A stretch of 64,000 bases of DNA from Torymus aiolomorphi (GCA_036365515.1 CM070874.1:51614583-51678582), one strand, 5' to 3'. Positions 10,247-22,378 are shown, counted from the stretch's first letter. Program-made: numbers and translations. The notes: generated by a model from the sequence alone, not told the origin.

Positions 10247-11712
10247 TCAATTTTTTTCTTTATTTTTATTAGTACTACATAAATAATTATTTACAGTCAA
10301 ATTATGTATCTGACAGTTTTGAAATCTAACAAATTTTAAATTGAGATCAATTTCATCTAAAACATTGTTTTCACATAAATTAGACACATCTTTTATTAGT
10401 TTTCTTCTTTTTGGCAATGCATTAATCTCATTCATATCATCAGTTGAATGATTTTGATTTAAATCATGTTTCGATCCATTTTCTTTAGAAGATTTATTAA
10501 AATTTAGCTTCTTGTTTTGTTGTACAAGGGTTTCTTTAGATGAATCACTCGAATGGCTGGATTCTTTCTCCATTGATGATGTATATCCTTTTGACGTATT
10601 GGGGATTTGTTGTGCGATTGAAGATCTTTGCTTGTCGAATACCAATTTTGAAGTTTCAGTCATAGAAGTTGTTGCAGTATTTGATGCAGTATTTGATGCA
10701 TCGATACCAGTAATATCATCAAAAATTTTTCTTTTCATCTTTAGTGAGTTATCAATATAACCCTGAGCAACAGAATCAGATTTCCACCCACCAAGAGATT
10801 TTACTGCCACTAAATTTGCACCTGAACGCCTAAAAGAGTGTCCAGTATACTTATGTGGATCCGGTAAATTCAGATATAGAGCAATAGTATTTGGTGTCTC
10901 GCTGATCTTAGTCTTTCCAATCACCTGACGGTGACAGTGTCCTTTTTGATACACTATAAAAAATCTATCCGTATCTGTGTCTGTTGGCCTCAAAGTAGCA
11001 TACTGTTTAACTTTGTCGTACCATGGTGGACCAAAGACAAAGGAACGAGGATACGTAGTTTTACTGTCTCTAATAGTCACTATGCATTGAGTACTGGTGT
11101 GTTCTATATCGCCTGTCTTAATGCGAGTGAATTCATCGCATCTTAATGCACCACAAATACCAAATATAGCAATAACCTACAAATTACAAATAAATGATAA
11201 ATATATAGTAAGTAATTATCATTTAGTATACTGATAAAGTATGTATAAATACCTTCATAACTAGATATAGATGATCATCAGCCTTTTCCAAAATTTTTTT
11301 ATTTGTTCTAAAGTGAAAGGAATTGCTTTCTTTGGGTTGTACCCTTTAGCATAATTCTTAAGAAAAGTTTTTAAATTATTATATTTACTAATGTCGACTC
11401 CGTTTCTAAGGTTTAAGATTGCACGTAAGATTGACCACTTTGCCCATAAAGTGTTGGTTTGTATTTTTTCGATAATTCATTAAAATAAACTATCAAAATA
11501 TCTTCAGAATATGAAATGGCTTCGTTTTGTTCATGCCATTTCATAAATGGTGTGTAAATATTTTCATATACTTCACACGACTTCTTAGGTAGAAGATTCT
11601 TGACAATAAGTTTACTTTCTACTTCAAAATTCCTAATCAATATTTCTTCTTTCTCTTCACTATATTCTGATTCTGATTCAGAATCAGATGAATTACTTGT
11701 TACATCTGCCAT
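10247..11712 (-). pseudogene. Crypton-type tyrosine recombinase, two exons, frameshifted
   Basis: Tyrosine recombinases cut and rejoin DNA through a tyrosine; eukaryotic Cryptons use one to move circular DNA copies. Exon 1 (11,712-11,253) starts with an acidic, serine-rich N-terminus and continues into an alpha-helical core-binding region. Exon 2 (11,176-10,247) holds the catalytic part: Arg in GALRCDEF (about residue 166), a beta-hairpin Lys in IRDSKT, HSFR (His/Arg at about 267/270), GGWKS, and the nucleophile Tyr in AQGYIDNS (about 294), then a polar tail of about 165 residues. The intact product would be about 463 residues. Exon 1 needs one base restored near 11,453 and one near 11,290 (a T-run). 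The HxxR-to-Tyr spacing is 24 residues, about eight fewer than in XerD (32), indicating an in-frame deletion. The element is probably dead, though homopolymer sequencing errors could explain the frameshifts. A domesticated DUF3504-like relative is an alternative. Confidence 0.75.
11177..11252 (-). other. 76-bp GT-AG intron in the recombinase gene
   Basis: On the minus strand the donor is AAG|GTATTT and the acceptor TTTGTAG|GTTATT. Joining ATG AAG to GTT ATT keeps phase 0 and restores the typical V-x-x-x-G-I-x-G-A-L-R run that leads to the first catalytic arginine. Unspliced, the frame stops at once. Confidence 0.75.
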
Positions 11713-11739
11713 ATTCTATTATTATTAATAAAACACAAA

Positions 11740-12460
<721 letters not shown>

Positions 12461-12963
12461 CCTGTGATCGGGGAAAAATGTCGTGTTTTTGGCCGGGGTA
12501 TGGGAAAAAAACAATTTAATCGTCATTGTCGATGTTTTATTGACTTAAATGCTTGATAATCGGAAATTACGGGAGCAACATAACCTCAACCAGATACGTG
12601 GTGCTCTGGCGTCCACTATACTATAAATAGAATAATTTTTACTATGTTGAGTAGCAAAACTTATAATGATTAAAATAAAAATTATTAAAATCTGTTTTAA
12701 TATTCATTATACCTAAATTTTTACTATATGACATAGTAATTTGTACTACAGTTATCATAATTTTTATTACAGTCATCATAATTGTTATACGTTAGTTATT
12801 AAAAAAATTATTATAAGTATATTATTTATTTCAATAACTATTTTAAAAATTCGGCTAATGCAAGTATATCCTGCTGTTGCTATAAAATATAGTAATTTTT
12901 CTTACACTTGTAGTAAATTTTCCTACACCTTTTTCTCAGTGTATAACTAGCCTTTAACCGTAT
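12461..12963. other. Spacer with E1-related edge, then AT-rich sequence
   Basis: Bases 12,479-12,510 resemble, in reverse, the outer flank of fold-back E1 (9,413-9,450; shared GGTAT and GGAAAAAA blocks). The rest is AT-rich with no feature. Confidence 0.35.
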
Positions 12964-13026
12964 TTTATACCAGTGTTGCCGAAAAATCATATAAAACTGG
13001 TGATTTTGAGGTTAGAGTGGTATAAA
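12964..13026 (+). repeat. ~63-bp conserved module, copy M2
   Basis: Starts TTTATACCA and ends TGGTATAAA, which pair. The interior has CCGAAAAATCATAT and TGATTTTGAGGTTAGAG. It is preceded by CCGTATT, as in the fold-back elements at 23.2 and 54.5 kb. Confidence 0.8.
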
Positions 13027-13839
13027 GGTAATTTTTAACAATAAAACTTCTATAATAAGTTATTTTGAATAGAAATAATATGATAAAATTATTAATTGAA
13101 TCGTATTTTAAGATTCATAGAGAGAATTATCATATTTTAAGATTCATAAGAGAATCTCTTTATCTAGTATAATTATAATATAATTGCTTAACAGTACTAA
13201 AAAGCAAGAATAAAAAATAAATGTTTACAGGAGAATAAATTCTATTATGTTTGTAATTAATTATGTGAAACTTTATGAAATAGATTAACGGCTTTAAGAA
13301 ACTAAGTTATAGTAAATAATACCCAGACAATTACTATTATTATTAAAGAATTGTATTGAAGAAGTTGTAATATTGGAAAAAATGAACTTTTAATCAAGAG
13401 TGGTACATGAAATATTATAGCACCAGTGTATCCTAAGAATTATGATTGGAAATAGTTATGATCTTAAAATAACAACGTGAACTTAATGTTATGTGTTTGT
13501 ATCCAAATAACTGAAATGTGAAGTAATATTGTGAAGTTTAGTGGGATCGGTCAAGAGAAAGAGGAATACAAGTTGCATTAAGTCTGATACTGCTATCAAG
13601 ATATTTTATATGCTACATGATCAATATTTCGTATTACTAAAAAAAATATATAACTTCTTTCAATATGCTCTGCAACTAACGAGTGAGGGCTTATCTTCAA
13701 GCTCTTAGTCCAAAGTATTATTAAAAAAAAAATTAAAAATTGTCCTCGACGCACTCTTGTTGTTGTTTCATAAATCTATACTGGGTATTGACCAATCGAA
13801 CACTTACAAATTAAGGTATTAAAAAACATACCATTATTT
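13027..13839. other. AT-rich spacer
   Basis: No gene. A short direct repeat ATTTTAAGATTCATA(G)AGAGAAT recurs at about 13,108 and 13,134. Confidence 0.3.
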
Positions 13840-14110
13840 TTTACTCTTGAAATACAAACTTTTTCAAATACAACATTCTATATAAAAAGTTTGAAGTTTT
13901 TGAGATGAAAAATGTCAAATGTTGATGTTTTAGTAAAATTGATTGAAAATCAAAATTTTCAAATTGGAACCACTGCTTTATTTATGCATATATGAATCTA
14001 CCATTTTAGGGTATCCATATTGATGACATGTATTTCATTTGAGGAAATTTTTAGCAATATTAATTTTTTGAGATGATTAGTTCACGTGAAATTTCCCATT
14101 ATATTTTAAT
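13840..14110 (+). repeat. Dispersed repeat G, copy 1
   Basis: Shares the order AAACTTTTT, CTATATAAAAAGTTT, TTTGAG and a closing TCAC(G/C)TGAAAT(T/A)TCCCAT with 21,530-21,780 and 24,750-25,015. No coding potential. Confidence 0.6.
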
Positions 14111-15056
14111 TTAATTTGTATGTAATTTTAATACTTACGTCAACACATAGTGATTTATATTTGCAATCAGTGTAGCTAGAATAAAATTAATTTCAAATTA
14201 AAACTTAATATGTAAATGGTCAAGTATAATCACAAGTCTGTAATATATATAACATACACCGGATCAGTTTAAAATGTACGTTGCTAGTTATATGACGTTT
14301 ATTTCTAGATTAGACGGAAAGTGTATTGATATATAATTTTACCATTATCTACATATCCTTTTGAATATTCAGCATTCGATATGTTTTAAATACGATCTGA
14401 TATTAATTTACGTAATACACTGATATAAAATATAATATTGCCACCACATAAGCTCGAAAATGCATTGATATTTCTAGCTGCAGATAACGCAGAAATCACA
14501 ATTTCGTAAAAAATTCATGTTGTTCATATTACTTAAGCCTCCTTTCTGAAATATAAAATTTAATGTAGATAACAGAATAAAATTGAAACTTCTCGATGCT
14601 CAACTTTAAACTCCTATAACTTTCGAAGGAATCAACATTTTTTAATTTTCAAAAAAGCAAATGAAAGCTCTTTCTTTCTAGTTTCAATTTCTTATTTCAA
14701 ACTTTGTGTAGGACATTTATAAACTGAATAGTTGAGGTTAAAAAAGGAGGACTTTTTCAATTTTCTTTAAAAATGTCCGCCTTTAAAAAATGTGTCCTAA
14801 ATACATTCTTAATTGTACACAACTTTTCTCATATACTTTGTGTTGTGAGATAAAAGAAAAAAGCAAAAACGCGTCCAGAAGGTGTGCCTTTGAAAAAACA
14901 AACATTGACTTGTTCTGAAGATCCCTTATAGGAGTAAATTTTTTGTAAATTTCCTCACATATATATGAGCAAATCTAAGGAACTTTTAACGAAACTGCAA
15001 AATTTCAGAATCAAAACGTTATAACTCATGTTCTTTACAGAGCACGTATGATCGAA
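14111..15056. other. AT-rich spacer
   Basis: No gene or clear repeat structure seen. Confidence 0.3.
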
Positions 15057-15638
15057 TCAAAGCTCAAAATGTTCATTTTCAATAAAGGAATAAAAAATAT
15101 TCATGAATAACGGTAGAATACTTTTTTACGAAAAATTACCAAATATCCAAAAATTGACCATTTTGGTGATTTTTCTGGGTTTTTCCAATCGATCCAGAAA
15201 AAAATGTAACTTGCTATCATTGCTAAATTTTAACAACCTTTTCATTATACCAAAAGGATTAATTTAAAACAGGTACTTCAATTTTCCATGAAAAATAGCC
15301 CAGATATAAAAGTTTTTATTACCTATATCTTCAAGTAAACTGTTATCGTCTTGAATTTTGACAAATAAAAACTCTTGTATCTGGGCTATTTTTCATGGAA
15401 CATTGAAGTACCGGGGTCAAATTAATGCTTTTGTTATAAAGAAAAGGGTCTTAAAATTTAGCGATGATAGTAAGTGACATTTTTTTCTGGATCGATTAAA
15501 AAAACAACATAAAAATCACAAAAAATGGCCGTTTTTCGATGTTTGTAATTTTTCGTAAAAAAGCCTTCCTTTACCATTATTCAGAATTTTGTTTTATTCC
15601 TTTATTGAAAAATGTACAATTTGAGCGTTGACTCTATG
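15057..15638. repeat. Fold-back repeat, about 265-bp arms
   Basis: Left arm 15,057-15,321 and right arm 15,363-15,638 are reverse complements with moderate divergence. Paired landmarks are GATATAAAAGTTTTTATT near 15,303 with AAATAAAAACTC at 15,361, the CGATCCAGAAAAAAATGT block (15,190) with ACATTTTTTTCTGGATCG (15,478), and the outer TTACGAAAAATTAC with GTAATTTTTCGTAAA. The loop is about 40 bp. Confidence 0.8.
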
Positions 15639-16000
15639 AAGTACATTAAAAATTGAATTAATTATAAAAATTTTATAAAGATAAATCAAATATTTTCTAA
15701 AAATAAAAATTCAGCAAAATGATAATAAGAAATGACAAAATAAAGATAATTGAATGTCTCACAAAATAAAATGTAGGTAATTTAAATGCCTTTCTGAAAG
15801 ATTTTATAAAATATAAAAGTATTATCTTTATTCATATTATTATTATATATATTATCAAATAGTTAAAAGTATATGAAGAAACAAAAAATTAAAAATGTTA
15901 TTTTGTCCATAAAACCAAAGAAAGATAATTAATTTCAAAGTTGAGTAATGGATTTAAAAATCTCAATCAAAATGAAGAGGATAGATTTCCTTCCATCAAT
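15639..16000. repeat. Degenerate relative of element F interior
   Basis: Bases 15,740-15,960 share TAGGTAATTTAAATRCCTTTC and nearby AT-rich blocks with the 310-bp units of element F (8,303 and 8,613). No boundaries found. Confidence 0.45.
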
Positions 16001-17179
16001 CCATCAAACCTTCCAGATTTCCTTCATACGCGCTTCCGGTAAATGAGGTGCGCTATTCGTACACGGCCAGATCGAGGTCTCATTCCGACCTCCGCCACTT
16101 TTTTATTTACTTAGTTAAACAACATGTTAAATGTCATTTCGAACCTAATTTCTTTTTTCGACTTGAATGTTTTATAAAAAGCGCAAATATTTCTCAATAA
16201 TAATATAAATAGACTAATCGTATAAAATTCTTTAACCGATTCTTTTATTCTTCTACCAAAACAGGCAAATAATAATCATCAAACAAAACATAAACATCCC
16301 TTGGAAGCGAGTATAATCGTCTATTAAAAGATATTGATCGTTTCAGTAGCACTGTATTCCTAACGGGGCACGATGAATTATCGTTAATCAAAAGTCACAC
16401 GCCTATACCATAAACTCGAATCTGTATTCATATACATGCGTAAAGTCGTAGAGTCTGAGTGTACATATCCAGCACCAATCGGAGACGTACACGAATGCGT
16501 ATGCATTTAGTAGCCAAATTTCATGCGAAAGCGAAATCGTTATGAAGTTTACGCGTGCTTCGGTGGCCTGGACAACGAAAGGTGATTAAGTGCTATTGGA
16601 GCGCGTAATAATGAGAGATTAGTATAGGTTATCGCACATATCCTCCGCCGTATTCCATTATATTCAATTATACAGTTTAATAATGCCTTCACACTTATCT
16701 GCGATGTGACCACCGCAGTTCAACTACTCATTATTACGCAGCAAGGGACAACAGAAAAAAAAGCAGAGAAAACGAGAACATATCCAAATAAAAATTAGAT
16801 AAATGATACAAAATAACTTTTTCATTTTACCTGACCGATACCTATTCTTTACGTGTGTCTATTTAGATTGTCAACAGCAAATGAAAAAAAAGTAGTAAAA
16901 TCAATCATCAATAGTCAAATAAACTTAAGTCCACTTTAGTCAAATATGTTACTTTTAGTTGTGTGACTATATACAAATTTCTTTTATACAAATTAAACAC
17001 TAGAAAGTATTAAAATCAATTTATAAATAGTCAAGTAATTTTATACAGGGAACACAAAATAAATATCACTGAGAGAATTTTATAGTGCCACCTAGTCTTC
17101 AGGTAATACGTGGATCACCGATTAACCATGTTAGTTGCTATTATACTTGCAAATGTAGCCCTCCCCTACTGAAAAAAGT
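16001..17179. other. Apparently unique sequence with a 13-bp inverted repeat
   Basis: More balanced base composition than its surroundings. A perfect inverted repeat GCGTAATAATGAG (16,603-16,615) and CTCATTATTACGC (16,737-16,749) lies 121 bp apart. No open frame. It could be non-coding regulatory DNA, but nothing proves this. Confidence 0.35.
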
Positions 17180-17184
17180 CACGT

Positions 17185-17390
17185 GGTAAATAGTACGATT
17201 AATAGCATTATTAATAGCACGACTAATAGCATGATTAATAGCATGATTAATAGCATGATTAATAGCATGATTTATAGCGTTACAAATACCATGACTTTAT
17301 CGACCAGATTTGGCATGCTATTTATCACGGTATTAATCATGCTATCAATCATGCTATTAATCACGCTATTAATCATACTATTAATCACAC
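17185..17390. repeat. 12-bp tandem repeat arranged as a hairpin
   Basis: The unit AATAGCATGATT is repeated six or more times at 17,195-17,275, and its complement AATCATGCTATT three or more times at 17,334-17,390. The outer sequences CACGTGGTAAATAGTACGATT-like and GCTATTTATCACGG also pair. Confidence 0.85.
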
Positions 17391-18023
17391 TGTTTTGTAT
17401 ATTATTTATTTCAACTAAATAATAACAATAAAAATAAATAAACATATTATTTAATTCTATTTAATAATAACAATTAAAATAAAAATTAAACATAATAACG
17501 TTATGTTACGTTATGTTATGTTATATAAATATCCAGCTGAAATTCCAGGTAAATCTGGGTTTCCAGTGGGTCTATTGAAAATATTTGGGTGAATATCTAA
17601 CTAAATTCTGTTAATATTTATTTAAGTTATATTACTTTCTCAAATAGAAAGACTTTATTTAAAGTCTAAACGAGAGAAGCCAAGCCTTGTAATTATGTAA
17701 AGACGTTCAAAAACGAGGCACGCCTCGTAGTTCGACATAACAATGACATTGGAGAAGTTGTGCGAACGAAAAAGAAAGAAAGAAAAAAGGGATGGTGAGG
17801 GCCCCCTCCGTCGCCCCCTACCAGTGAGGTACAGCCTGCCCGGATCACCGTTCAGGAGCCCCTTACGTAGAAATTAATCCACGTAGGAGGAGCCTGGGCA
17901 ATTACAGTTACCTCTCCTTAAAGAAGGAAATCAAACAGAGGAAGTTGTGCGTTACCCTGTGAGGGAATTTCCACACTATAAGAAGTTATAGAGCAAAAAC
18001 GGTTGTATGGCTGAACTACTATG
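17391..18023. other. Spacer, GC-richer near 17,790-17,920
   Basis: No gene. A small palindrome CGAGGCACGCCTCG lies at about 17,715, and a weak inverted pair CCTTACGTA/CCACGTAGG at 17,863-17,889. Confidence 0.3.
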
Positions 18024-20014
18024 TAGTCTAGGCGCAGGCTATGATTTCGTAGCCGATTGAGTGCCATTGCTCTACTCAAGGTTTTTGTATGTATTTTTTC
18101 ATCCTGATTACAAATTTTGAGGGTAGAAGTCCTGAAAGTGGTCAGATAAATTGTTATTAACAATTTAATTGTTTAAATCGTTATTTCTTTAATTCTTTGA
18201 TAGATATCAAAATTTTGCTTTTGCAAAATTGTTGGTTTTTCATTCAGAAATATGCTCGATTTTGAATTTTTAAGAAAACTTAATTAGAAAAAAAGTTATA
18301 GCAAATTTAGTGCAAAAAAGTCCTGATGTATCTTCGCGCGGCCACTCTTTCGCTTGTATCTCCGGTTCTAACAAAAGTTTTTCAACTTTCAACCTCGCAT
18401 TTTGAAGAGAGAATAATATTCTATTAAGCCACTTCATAATTATTATCTATAATTTAGTTTACATAATTATTTAAACGTTTTTAATTAAAAATTTCAGTAA
18501 AAAATGTCAATTTAATTTGTTTATAAGACTTTCTTCACTATTTGCACTAATTTTCTCAAAATTTTTCTATTGCAAAGTTGTCTGTTTTTCATTTACAAAT
18601 ACGCTAGATTTTGAATTTTTAAGAAAACTTAATTAGAAAAAAAGGTATCACAAATTGGGTGCAAAAAAGTCCCGTTGTAGCTAAGCGCGGCCACTCTTTC
18701 GCTTGTATCTCCGGTTCTAACGAAAATTTTTCAACTTTCAACCTCGCATTTTGAAGAGAGAATGATATTCTATGAAGCTACTTTATAATAATTATCTATA
18801 ATTTAGTTTAAATAATTATTTTAGCGTTTCAACCGAAAAATTTCTGTAAAAAATGTCGATTTTATTTGTTAAATGAAATCAAAATATTTTAATAAAATCA
18901 ATACACATAGTTTACTAAGATTTTTTTTAATAAAACTTCATAAAAATATGGAATTAAGAACTCTAAATTATATTAATTTAATCATTTTATTTATGAGCGC
19001 TGCGCCCGCGCATCGCATTTAATGCAGTACTTCAAATTCAACCACATAAATAATATTTTAAATTTTAAATTTGGCATATTTTGGTTTTGTTACATTAATT
19101 TTCAGATTAAACTTGAGATGTGGAAATACGTTGAAAAACGAATAATAGATTATTTGATAAAATATCAATGCCATTTTTATTTATGCGTGTACATCAAATG
19201 AATCAATATTATTTACTTGAAGTTTAAAATTGTGGCGCTTAATTTTTTTTACACTAAAGTATAGATAATAATTATAAATTAATTTAATAATATTTTATGT
19301 TTAGCTGAAAATTAACAAATTTTTGCCAGAAGAAGTAAAAGAATTATCGCGCTTAGCTACAACGGGACTTTTTTTCACTCAATTTGCGATACCTTTTTTT
19401 CTAATTAAGTTTTCTTAAAAATTCAAAATCTAGCGTATTTGTAAATGAAAAACAGACAACTTTGCAATAGAAAAATTTTGAGAAAATTAGTGCAAATAGT
19501 GAAAAAAGTCTTATAAACAAATTAAATTGACATTTTTTACTGAAATTTTTAATTAAAAACGTTTAAATAATTATGTAAACTAAATTATAGATAATAATTA
19601 TGAAGTAGCTTAATAGAATATTATTCTCTCTTCAAAATGTGAGGTTGAAAGTTGAAAATTTTTCGTTAGAACCGGAGATACAAGCGAAAGAGTGGCCGCG
19701 CGAAGGTACATCAGGGCTTTTTTGCACTAAATTTGCTATAACTTTTTTTCTAATTAAGTTTTCTTAAAAATTCAAAATCGAGCATATTTCTGAATGAAAA
19801 ACCAACAATTTTGCAAAAGCAAAATTTTGATATCTATCAAAGAATTAAAGAAATAACGATTTAAACAATTAAATTGTTAATAACAATTTATCTGACCACT
19901 TTCAGGACTTCTACCCTCAAAATTTGTAATCAGGATGAAAAAATACATACAAAAACCTTGAGTAGAGCAATGGCTCTCAATCGGCTACGAAATCATAGCC
20001 TGCGCCTAGACTAT
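18024..20014. repeat. Large fold-back, about 670-bp arms
   Basis: Left arm 18,024-18,694 and right arm 19,345-20,014 are close reverse complements. The outer ends are TAGTCTAGGCGCAGGCTATG and CATAGCCTGCGCCTAGACTA. Each arm contains two diverged ~349-bp direct units that share TAAGAAAACTTAATTAGAAA and CTTTCGCTTGTATCTCCGG. Identical open frames at the outer edges of the two arms are shadows of the repeat, not a gene. The ~650-bp loop is AT-rich. No clear target duplication. Confidence 0.85.
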
Positions 20015-20412
20015 ATACCATGCGGCGGGCATGCGCGTGGTTCTGTCTTTCTCGCTCTCGTGCACGTCGTCTGCTATTTGTGTTTATAATCATTAATATC
20101 TCAAATTTTTCGTGGCTCCATGCATTTTTGAAGTGATCATTGCAAAGCTTAAGTCTTAAACTTTAACAACCTCTTTTTCTTAACTTCCTCCGCATTCGAC
20201 TTCTATATTTATTTAGGAAGTTTCTACTCAAAACACATGATTCTATTGACACGGCAATGAATTGCCATGTAAAAGTATACATTTTCAAGAATTTTTTACT
20301 CAAAAATTTTCGTGGCAACCTGTATTGAAAAAAATACTAAAAAATTTGTCAGCATCTGTAGAATAATAATATATTTTTTTTGTAAATGTCCGCATTCAAT
20401 GACATTTTCATA
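20015..20412. other. Spacer
   Basis: Starts with a short GC-rich patch (GCGGCGGGCATGCGCG near 20,021) and then AT-rich sequence. No feature identified. Confidence 0.3.
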
Positions 20413-21435
20413 GAACCACCTTAAAGCGAATGCAACTGTATCAATATCCCTCACCAAAGGCTAACAAATTTGTAAAAAAGTTTACCTTTAAGGACGTTCT
20501 CCGGCTCAACTTCATCAATATCGCAAAAATTGTGATCTAAAAATATTATTTATGATGGAAACCCTTCATGAGTCTCTATAAACTACTCTAAAAATAATAA
20601 AAAATGACGATGTAAGAAAAAAGATGTCAATACGATATTTTAAATAAATACCACTTACACGGTGTGACTATATATAGATATACAAATAACATGGTTGTTT
20701 TTCTTTATATCGCTATGTCTTCGAAATTAATACCGCTTGCCATATTGAAAATTATACCATATTATTCCTCTCGATTTCTAGTTTTATATCCCATGGTTGA
20801 AAAAAAATCACAAAGAAAACTTCTTTTACAGTAAATTAAAATGTATTTTTCCAACGAGCTTAGATAGGGATCCCATGTTAACGCTGAAACTTTGAAATCA
20901 AATATTTTTATTTTGAATACCGCTTTGGTCGTGGGACTTTGAAGCATGTACTAAGGACTAAAAATCAAACATTTTCTGCAAGTTTCAGGAAAATCACAAG
21001 AAAATCGTTTTCTCGGAGAACGTCCTTAAAATGCAACCTTGATGAAGATGGAAATAGATTACAGAAAAAGTTACGGGCAATTAAAACTGTCAAAACAGTG
21101 AAAAATCCTTTATAGTACTATTATAATACTATTATAATACTATTATAACACTATTATAGTACTATTGTAGTACTATATAGTACTACTATAGTACTATTGT
21201 ATTACTATTGTAGTACTATTATAATACTATTATAATACTGTGATAATACTATTATAGTACTATTATGGTACTATAATAGTATTTTTCACTGTTTTGACAG
21301 TTTTAATTGCCCGTAACTTTTTTCTGTGATCGATTTCCATCTCCATCATGATCACATTTTAAAGGTAACCTTTTTTACAAATTCGATAGCCTTTGGTGAG
21401 GGATACTAATACAGTCGCATTCGGTTTAAGCATAT
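20413..21435. repeat. Fold-back with 12-bp palindromic core repeats, interrupted by an insertion
   Basis: Outer arms 20,413-20,491 and 21,361-21,435 pair (CCCTCACCAAAGGCTA with TAGCCTTTGGTGAGGG). Inner arms 21,030-21,108 and 21,282-21,359 pair (TTACGGGCAATTAAAACTGT with ACAGTTTTAATTGCCCGTAA). The core 21,111-21,280 is a degenerate TACTATTATAA repeat. The left arm is split by the TTAA-flanked element at 20,492-21,025. Confidence 0.85.
20492..21025. mobile_element. TTAA-flanked inverted-repeat element (piggyBac-type target)
   Basis: The perfect 12-bp ends GGACGTTCTCCG and CGGAGAACGTCC are each directly bordered by TTAA (20,488-20,491 and 21,026-21,029). Removing the element and one TTAA gives ACCTTTAAAATG. 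This is exactly the sequence present, in reverse complement, in the opposite arm of the host fold-back (about 21,357-21,368). TTAA targeting with precise duplication is the hallmark of piggyBac-type elements. The 534-bp element encodes no transposase, so it is non-autonomous and its superfamily is inferred. Confidence 0.85.
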
Positions 21436-21529
21436 TTTGAATGGTGTTCTGTCAAGTATAAATTAATTAAGTATAAATTAATTAAATTAATTCAAAATAA
21501 TTGGCATCGATCTGCAAAAATTCTGAGCA

Positions 21530-21780
21530 ATTCTACTTACAATTTGGAAACTTTTTCCCATTTAATGTGCTATACAAAAGATTTCAAGTTTTTGAGTTAA
21601 AATATCATAAAAATTGAAGATTTATGAAAAAATTCAAAATTTTCAAATTTGCAATTAATTCTAACTTTGAACGATTGAATATTTTGCTCTAAAACTCTAG
21701 GGTTGTGTTTTGGAGTTAATTTGGAATGAGTAAAAAAATTTTGAGTTATAATCTCAATTGAGATAAATATTTATATATAT
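21530..21780 (+). repeat. Dispersed repeat G, copy 2
   Basis: Shares TTTGGAAACTTTTT, CTATACAAAAGATTTCAAG and TTTTTGAGTTAAAA with the copies at 13.8 and 24.8 kb. It ends in an AT microsatellite at 21,772-21,796. Confidence 0.55.
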
Positions 21781-21796
21781 ATATATATATATATAT

Positions 21797-22378
21797 AGAC
21801 TAGGGAGCTTTGCCCCCTGCTCGCTCCACTCGCCAACCCCCATTTTAGTGTGAATTGTTAAAAAAAATATATTATAGCAACAGCTAATACAACTGAAAAT
21901 CGTTTTCTAAAATATGTGTAAACTGAATTTTGTTTTTAAAAATGTTTTTTTTCTAAATTTGCTAGATATGCTCGAATATTCATTCAGTGAATAATCACAA
22001 AAATTTGGATCAGATAAATATGGAAAGTTATTTAAGTTTTAATTATATATAAAAATTGATTATTTTAAAAAATATAATAATGTAATATAAAATTAATCTT
22101 ATAATAGTAGTTGCGGATTATATTTCATATGAAGATAAATATTGATAATAATGAATAAGAATAACCCCCTATTAAACAATATCTTGAAACATTTATTTTT
22201 TCTTTTAAATTTTCTGTATTGTTTTTTAAAAAAATTATTCTTAACATTTATTCATTTTTAAAATATTAGGTATATTTATATTTAACAAAATAATGCATAA
22301 TATATATGTAGTTCATTATGTCAGCTCTGATATTATTTGTTATTTATTGATTATAAACTAATTTTTCAGCAAAATCCA
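21797..22378. other. AT-rich spacer
   Basis: Begins with AGGGAGCTTTGCCCCCT, a short palindromic motif, and CTCGCTCCACTCG; the rest is AT-rich without features. Confidence 0.3.

Noticed and set aside
16030..16100. Possible fourth tRNA-like sequence (GAGGTCTCATTCCGACCTC followed by a T-run)
   Set aside because: The stem is good, but the loop lacks the TTC-purine-A pattern of a T-arm and no A-box is convincing.
17918..20089. Two open frames with the same 47-residue sequence
   Set aside because: They are the same DNA in the two arms of an inverted repeat and have no protein-like composition or known domain.
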